Part shown: positions 61,263-64,000 of the stretch, piece by piece | How the letters are laid out: each line of letters begins with the position of its first letter | Position numbering within the stretch: the first letter of the stretch is position 1 | DNA from: Vampirovibrionales bacterium | GTDB lineage: Bacteria; Cyanobacteriota; Vampirovibrionia; Vampirovibrionales; Vampirovibrionaceae | Length of the DNA stretch: 64,000 nucleotides | Direction of reading: 5' to 3' | NCBI GenBank assembly: GCA_029866025.1 | Contig: JARXAD010000001.1 | Location: 293,873 to 357,872, forward strand | Translations under genes and position numbers: made by a program | Notes under the pieces: model-generated | Told to the model about the DNA's origin: nothing | What the model saw: only the letters and a program-made list of their open reading frames with translations | Databases searched by the model: none

Positions 61263-62066
61263 GTGACGATTCCTCCTCATTCCTCTCAACCCCCTTACCC
61301 CAATGGCTTAGCAGAGCAGAGCTTTTTTGAGGCAGGCTTGCAAACGTTGGCCCTCCAGTTGGGGATTCCTGCTCCAATCCCACCGCATGAGCTCCCTTGG
61401 CTGCGGGATGCTTTAACCCATAGTTCTTATACCTATGAATTGCGGAATGCTGATGTTCGAAGCGATGCCTTTGCCCAAGGGCAGGCGGAAAATTACGAGC
61501 GACTGGAATTTTTAGGCGATGCCGTCTTAAAGCTATTGGTAAGCGAGTATTTGTTTGAGCGCTTTCCCCATTATCGCGAGGGGGAGTTGACCAAGATACG
61601 GGCCGTTGTTGTAAGTGATGCCACCTTGGCAGATTTTGCGGTGCAGATGCGCTTGGGTGACTTTATGCGCTTTGGCCCTAACGAAGAGCGCCAAGGGGGG
61701 CGCCGTAAAACGTCTAGTCTCGCCTGTGGGTTTGAATCGTTGCTGGGGGCGTTGTTTTTAAATGGGCGTATGGCTACGGCGCGTCAGCTTCTGGAAGCCT
61801 TGCTGGATGACATTGTGACCCAAGTAGATTTAGATCCCACCAAAAGCAATTACAAAGCCGTGTTGCAAGAAAAAACCCAGGCGGATGGCTTAGGGCTGCC
61901 GGTTTATACCACGATTAGTGAAAAAGGCCCGGCCCACCGCCGGGAATTTACAGTGGAAGTGGCGGTGGAAAGCCGTGTGATTGGGGTGGGGGTGGGTAGC
62001 ACCAAAAAAGAGGCGCAGCAAAACGCTGCCGCCGATGCCTTTAAGGTGTGGGAGCCAGATGCTTAA
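61263..62066 (+). CDS. rnc: Ribonuclease III
   Basis: Cuts double-stranded RNA in rRNA and mRNA maturation. 267 residues starting at GTG 61263, with a longer N-terminus than the usual 226. Signature ERLEFLGDAVLKLLVSEYLF near residues 80-99, GELTKIRAVVVSD, ACGFESLLGALFLNG, and a C-terminal double-stranded RNA-binding domain (NYKAVLQEKTQADGLGLPVY; GSTKKEAQQNAAADAF). Confidence 0.95.
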   Translation: MTIPPHSSQPPYPNGLAEQSFFEAGLQTLALQLGIPAPIPPHELPWLRDALTHSSYTYELRNADVRSDAFAQGQAENYERLEFLGDAVLKLLVSEYLFERFPHYREGELTKIRAVVVSDATLADFAVQMRLGDFMRFGPNEERQGGRRKTSSLACGFESLLGALFLNGRMATARQLLEALLDDIVTQVDLDPTKSNYKAVLQEKTQADGLGLPVYTTISEKGPAHRREFTVEVAVESRVIGVGVGSTKKEAQQNAAADAFKVWEPDA

Positions 62067-62297
62067 GTTGAGTCGCTGGCTCACTGTTTCCTGAGTTGTT
62101 TTGGTCTAAGAATTGATTTAACGCTACCAGCCTTGGAAGTTGGCGAATATCATTATTAAATTTAACGAAATCACCCTCTTGTTGGTTTTGTTGAGGGGAG
62201 TCCGTTTCAAGCTCTAATTGACCTAACGACAAGATATGAGGAACGATGGACAATAGTTGCCAAAGCAACCCCAAAAATTGCTTTAAAGCGTTTAAAA

Positions 62298-62374
62298 TGG
62301 CGGGACGGACGGGACTCGAACCCGCGACCCCCTGCGTGACAGGCAGGTATTCTAACCAACTGAACTACCGTCCC
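62298..62374 (-). tRNA. tRNA-Asp (GTC)
   Basis: 77 bases. Acceptor stem GGGACGG/CCGTCCC, D-arm with AGTTCAGTTGGTTAGA, anticodon stem CCTGC/GCAGG enclosing loop CTGTCAC (anticodon GTC), T-arm GCGGGTTCGAGTCCCGT, discriminator G and an encoded CCA end. Confidence 0.97.
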
Positions 62375-62569
62375 CTAGGCCATCTCGGTAGCGTGTACCG
62401 AAGAGATAACTTTATAACACAAGCCAGCACGCTGTCCAATCCTTTGGCCGTAGGGTATTTGAGAAGAGGGTTTGAGAGCGCTTTAAAAACAACGCGCTAC
62501 CTGCTCTCGTTGGTTACGCTAAGCGTTACCCATAATACTTTACTCATAATAAAAAGTGCCGCTCGGGCC
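62375..62569. other. Short intergenic region after the membrane-protein gene
   Basis: 195 bases between two minus-strand genes. Just after the 62570 stop, on the minus strand, GGGCCCGAGCGGCAC leads into TTTTTATT, a possible weak terminator. Nothing else recognised. Confidence 0.35.
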
Positions 62570-63472
62570 CTAGAAGAAGAGGCTTTGGGCTTGGGTTTCC
62601 AGGCAGTACAGGTCTTGGGGGGGCTCGTTGGGTAGCTGATACACGCCGGTGCTGTAGTGAGAATACTGTTGGTGAATGTTTTCGGCTTGAAGGCGCTCGT
62701 ACAGCTGCTGAGAGAAGAGAACCTGGTTGGGCTGGCAGTAACGGGCAATAAACTGGCACCGGGCCACGCTTTGTTGAATAGCACTGGGCGCAGGGGTGCT
62801 GGCATCAATGATTAAACGAGCAGGGGGCTGGGTTTCGGCGCTGCTTAAGCCGCTGTAGTAAGCTTGAAGTTTTTCCACGGATTGCTGGGCATAGCTCAGG
62901 GCTTTTTCAGCGCTTTGAAATAGTACACCCTTGCCCCGTGGCGGCGGAGAGCCGGAAGGGGCTAAGTGGGATGCGGGAATTTCCTGCCCCGTATAGTGAC
63001 TAAAGCGAGATAACAATTGGCCGCTTTGAGGAAACTGGGCGAAGGGGAATTCTAGCCACACCACCACAGCGGATCGCTGGAGGGCTTCTTGTTGGGTAGA
63101 CCATTGCTGCTGCTGTTGGCGCTGAACGGCTTGCTGAGAATAATTGGGGCGTTGTGCCGCAGACAGTTGGGTTTCCCACTGGCGCAGCATGCCCGCCGAA
63201 AGCGACAGAATAAAAAAGGTAAACAGCAGCATAATACCCAAAGCCAATGGCGCTGTAGAAACCGTTTGCAACCCGGCACTGGCAACAGGAAAGGGATAAA
63301 GGCTGTTGAGGGTATCGTAAGCGGGATTGAGGGCTGCTGTTAAAGGCTGTAGAGCATTGGTAACGGCCACCACGTTAAAGGCTACTAACAGCCAATGCAA
63401 AATAACCACGGGGGCCAATAGCACCACGCAGCCACCAATAAAATCTAAAAAATAAGAGACCCACCGCAGCAT
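62570..63472 (-). CDS. Membrane protein with eroded cyclase-like C-terminal domain
   Basis: A 300-residue product with two hydrophobic spans (about residues 8-37, FLDFIGGCVVLLAPVVILHW; and about 72-98, LALGIMLLFTFFILSLSAGM), a Gln-rich hinge near 105-135 and a cytoplasmic domain. The latter has SAEKALSYAQQSVEKLQAYY, CQFIARYCQPNQVLFSQQLYERL and a final GVYQLPNEPP, an order like that of class III nucleotidyl cyclase/ATPase proteins (SAEDAL, GEVLVS, LKGV). The usual metal-binding residues are not seen, so a cyclase activity is unlikely. The AAA/TPR protein at 55741 has a similarly eroded N-terminus. Confidence 0.6.
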   Translation of the reverse strand: MLRWVSYFLDFIGGCVVLLAPVVILHWLLVAFNVVAVTNALQPLTAALNPAYDTLNSLYPFPVASAGLQTVSTAPLALGIMLLFTFFILSLSAGMLRQWETQLSAAQRPNYSQQAVQRQQQQQWSTQQEALQRSAVVVWLEFPFAQFPQSGQLLSRFSHYTGQEIPASHLAPSGSPPPRGKGVLFQSAEKALSYAQQSVEKLQAYYSGLSSAETQPPARLIIDASTPAPSAIQQSVARCQFIARYCQPNQVLFSQQLYERLQAENIHQQYSHYSTGVYQLPNEPPQDLYCLETQAQSLFF

Positions 63473-63759
63473 AGGGAGGGGTCCAAACCTTGAATAAACA
63501 AAAAAGAAGTCCTTAAGAGGGTTACACCGCGGGTAACACCCAAAAGGTTAGTGAAAACGCAACCATGAAGCGGTAATGCTTACAGAGTTCTGAAAGACCA
63601 GCCAACAGAGCCCATTAGGCACACTTTTCCACGGTGTTATCGTACCATTGCACGCCACTTTGGCGGAAGCCAGCTGCTGTGGTTTAGGGCATTGGGGGGA
63701 GACGGCGAAGCCGTTTAAGAAAGCGGTTAATCTTTGGATCAAAGGCTTATTGGCAGAGC
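63473..63759. other. Intergenic region between mqnC and the membrane-protein gene
   Basis: 287 bases. No protein with a start signal and no clear hairpin or promoter. Likely the 3' end of the mqnC transcript and the promoter region of the next minus-strand gene. Confidence 0.35.
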
Positions 63760-64000
63760 TTATGGTTGGTAAAGCGTATTGTTTTTTGGAAACCGGCGAA
63801 TAATGGAATAATCGGTGTCACGTTGGGCGGCATCGCGGCCCATGCCATGAATGGCCTTGCACATCTCGGCAATGGTTTTGGTGGTTGGGCTAATGCCGGC
63901 TTGGGTTACCACGTTTTCTTCCAGCATCAAGCCGCCCAAGTCGTTGGCACCCATCATACAAGCGGTTTCGCCCAGTTTAAGGCCTTGAGTAATCCAGCTG
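63760..64000 (-). CDS. mqnC: Dehypoxanthine futalosine cyclase, C-terminus (5' part outside window)
   Basis: The frame enters from the right edge and ends with TAA at 63762-63760. The visible 79 residues include CMMGANDLGGLMLEENVV, AGISPTTKTIAEMCKAI and AAQRDTDYSI, which match the C-terminal block of the MqnC/CofH radical SAM family; GANDLGG with LEENVV favours MqnC over MqnE. The enzyme makes cyclic dehypoxanthine futalosine in the futalosine route to menaquinone. The radical SAM Cys motif lies outside the window. Confidence 0.8.
   Translation of the reverse strand, partial: SWITQGLKLGETACMMGANDLGGLMLEENVVTQAGISPTTKTIAEMCKAIHGMGRDAAQRDTDYSIIRRFPKNNTLYQP

Noticed and set aside
62041-62274. 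77-residue minus-strand ORF downstream of the tRNA-Asp gene
   Set aside because: It reads rather protein-like, but starts at TTG without a ribosome-binding site and overlaps the end of rnc. Not enough to call.

Overview
The window looks like chromosome from a diderm bacterium on the cyanobacterial side of the tree. My best guess is the non-photosynthetic Vampirovibrionia (Melainabacteria), but no 16S or marker gene is present to prove it. Supporting signs are MlaE/MlaF lipid transport, S-layer-homology (SLH) proteins with a CsaB pyruvyltransferase, pieces of the futalosine menaquinone route, PilT and prepilin peptidase for type IV pili, OmpR-family regulators of the kind cyanobacteria use, and a family-6 cellulase. 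There is no photosynthesis gene, prophage, transposase or CRISPR array. Gene density is high and base composition is even, apart from a few small AT-rich orphan genes.

Layout. 1-8181: SLH protein (cut by the window edge), rph-hisS, GH6 cellulase, two adjacent genes sharing an N-terminal module, and a TPR membrane protein. 8231-19866: aminofutalosine-deaminase-like amidohydrolase, prepilin peptidase, pyrC, a 1229-residue protein with a calcium-loop domain and a Gln/Met-rich tail, mlaE-mlaF, a UbiA prenyltransferase, and a response regulator. 19867-21598: two RNA-rich non-coding stretches flanking aroF. One is a dense series of hairpins; the other is a leader with a promoter, an aromatic-rich short ORF and an attenuator. 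21599-27464: a cell-surface operon (rfbB-rfbD-csaB-small protein-SLH lipoprotein) with rfbC and an AT-rich GNAT gene upstream. 27630-35645: rplU-rpmA, HEAT-like protein, ruvX and uvrA. 35642-43352: chorismate mutase, a two-component pair and sdhC-sdhA-sdhB. 43358-55478: low-complexity protein, yqeG-anmK, a doubled AI-2E transporter, pilT-xerD, ccdA-like, rsmD, maf, kamA, a STAS protein and two frame-disrupted genes. 55741-64000: large AAA/TPR protein, frr-cdsA-rnc, tRNA-Asp, a membrane protein and the C-terminus of mqnC.

How the genes fit together. The dTDP-rhamnose enzymes, CsaB and SLH proteins form an envelope-building theme: polysaccharide synthesis, its pyruvylation and the proteins that bind it. 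SdhCAB and the scattered futalosine-pathway genes point to menaquinone-based respiration. PilT, prepilin peptidase and the cellulase would suit a surface-attached or predatory life, which is inference.

The most interesting observation is upstream of aroF (DAHP synthase). A consensus-like promoter is followed by a 26-codon ORF containing Phe-Tyr-Tyr-Phe-Ser-Phe, then a segment that can pair with the first arm of a strong terminator. This is the classical architecture of ribosome-mediated attenuation by aromatic amino acids. All coordinates and pairings were read by eye; no alignment, folding or database search was run.
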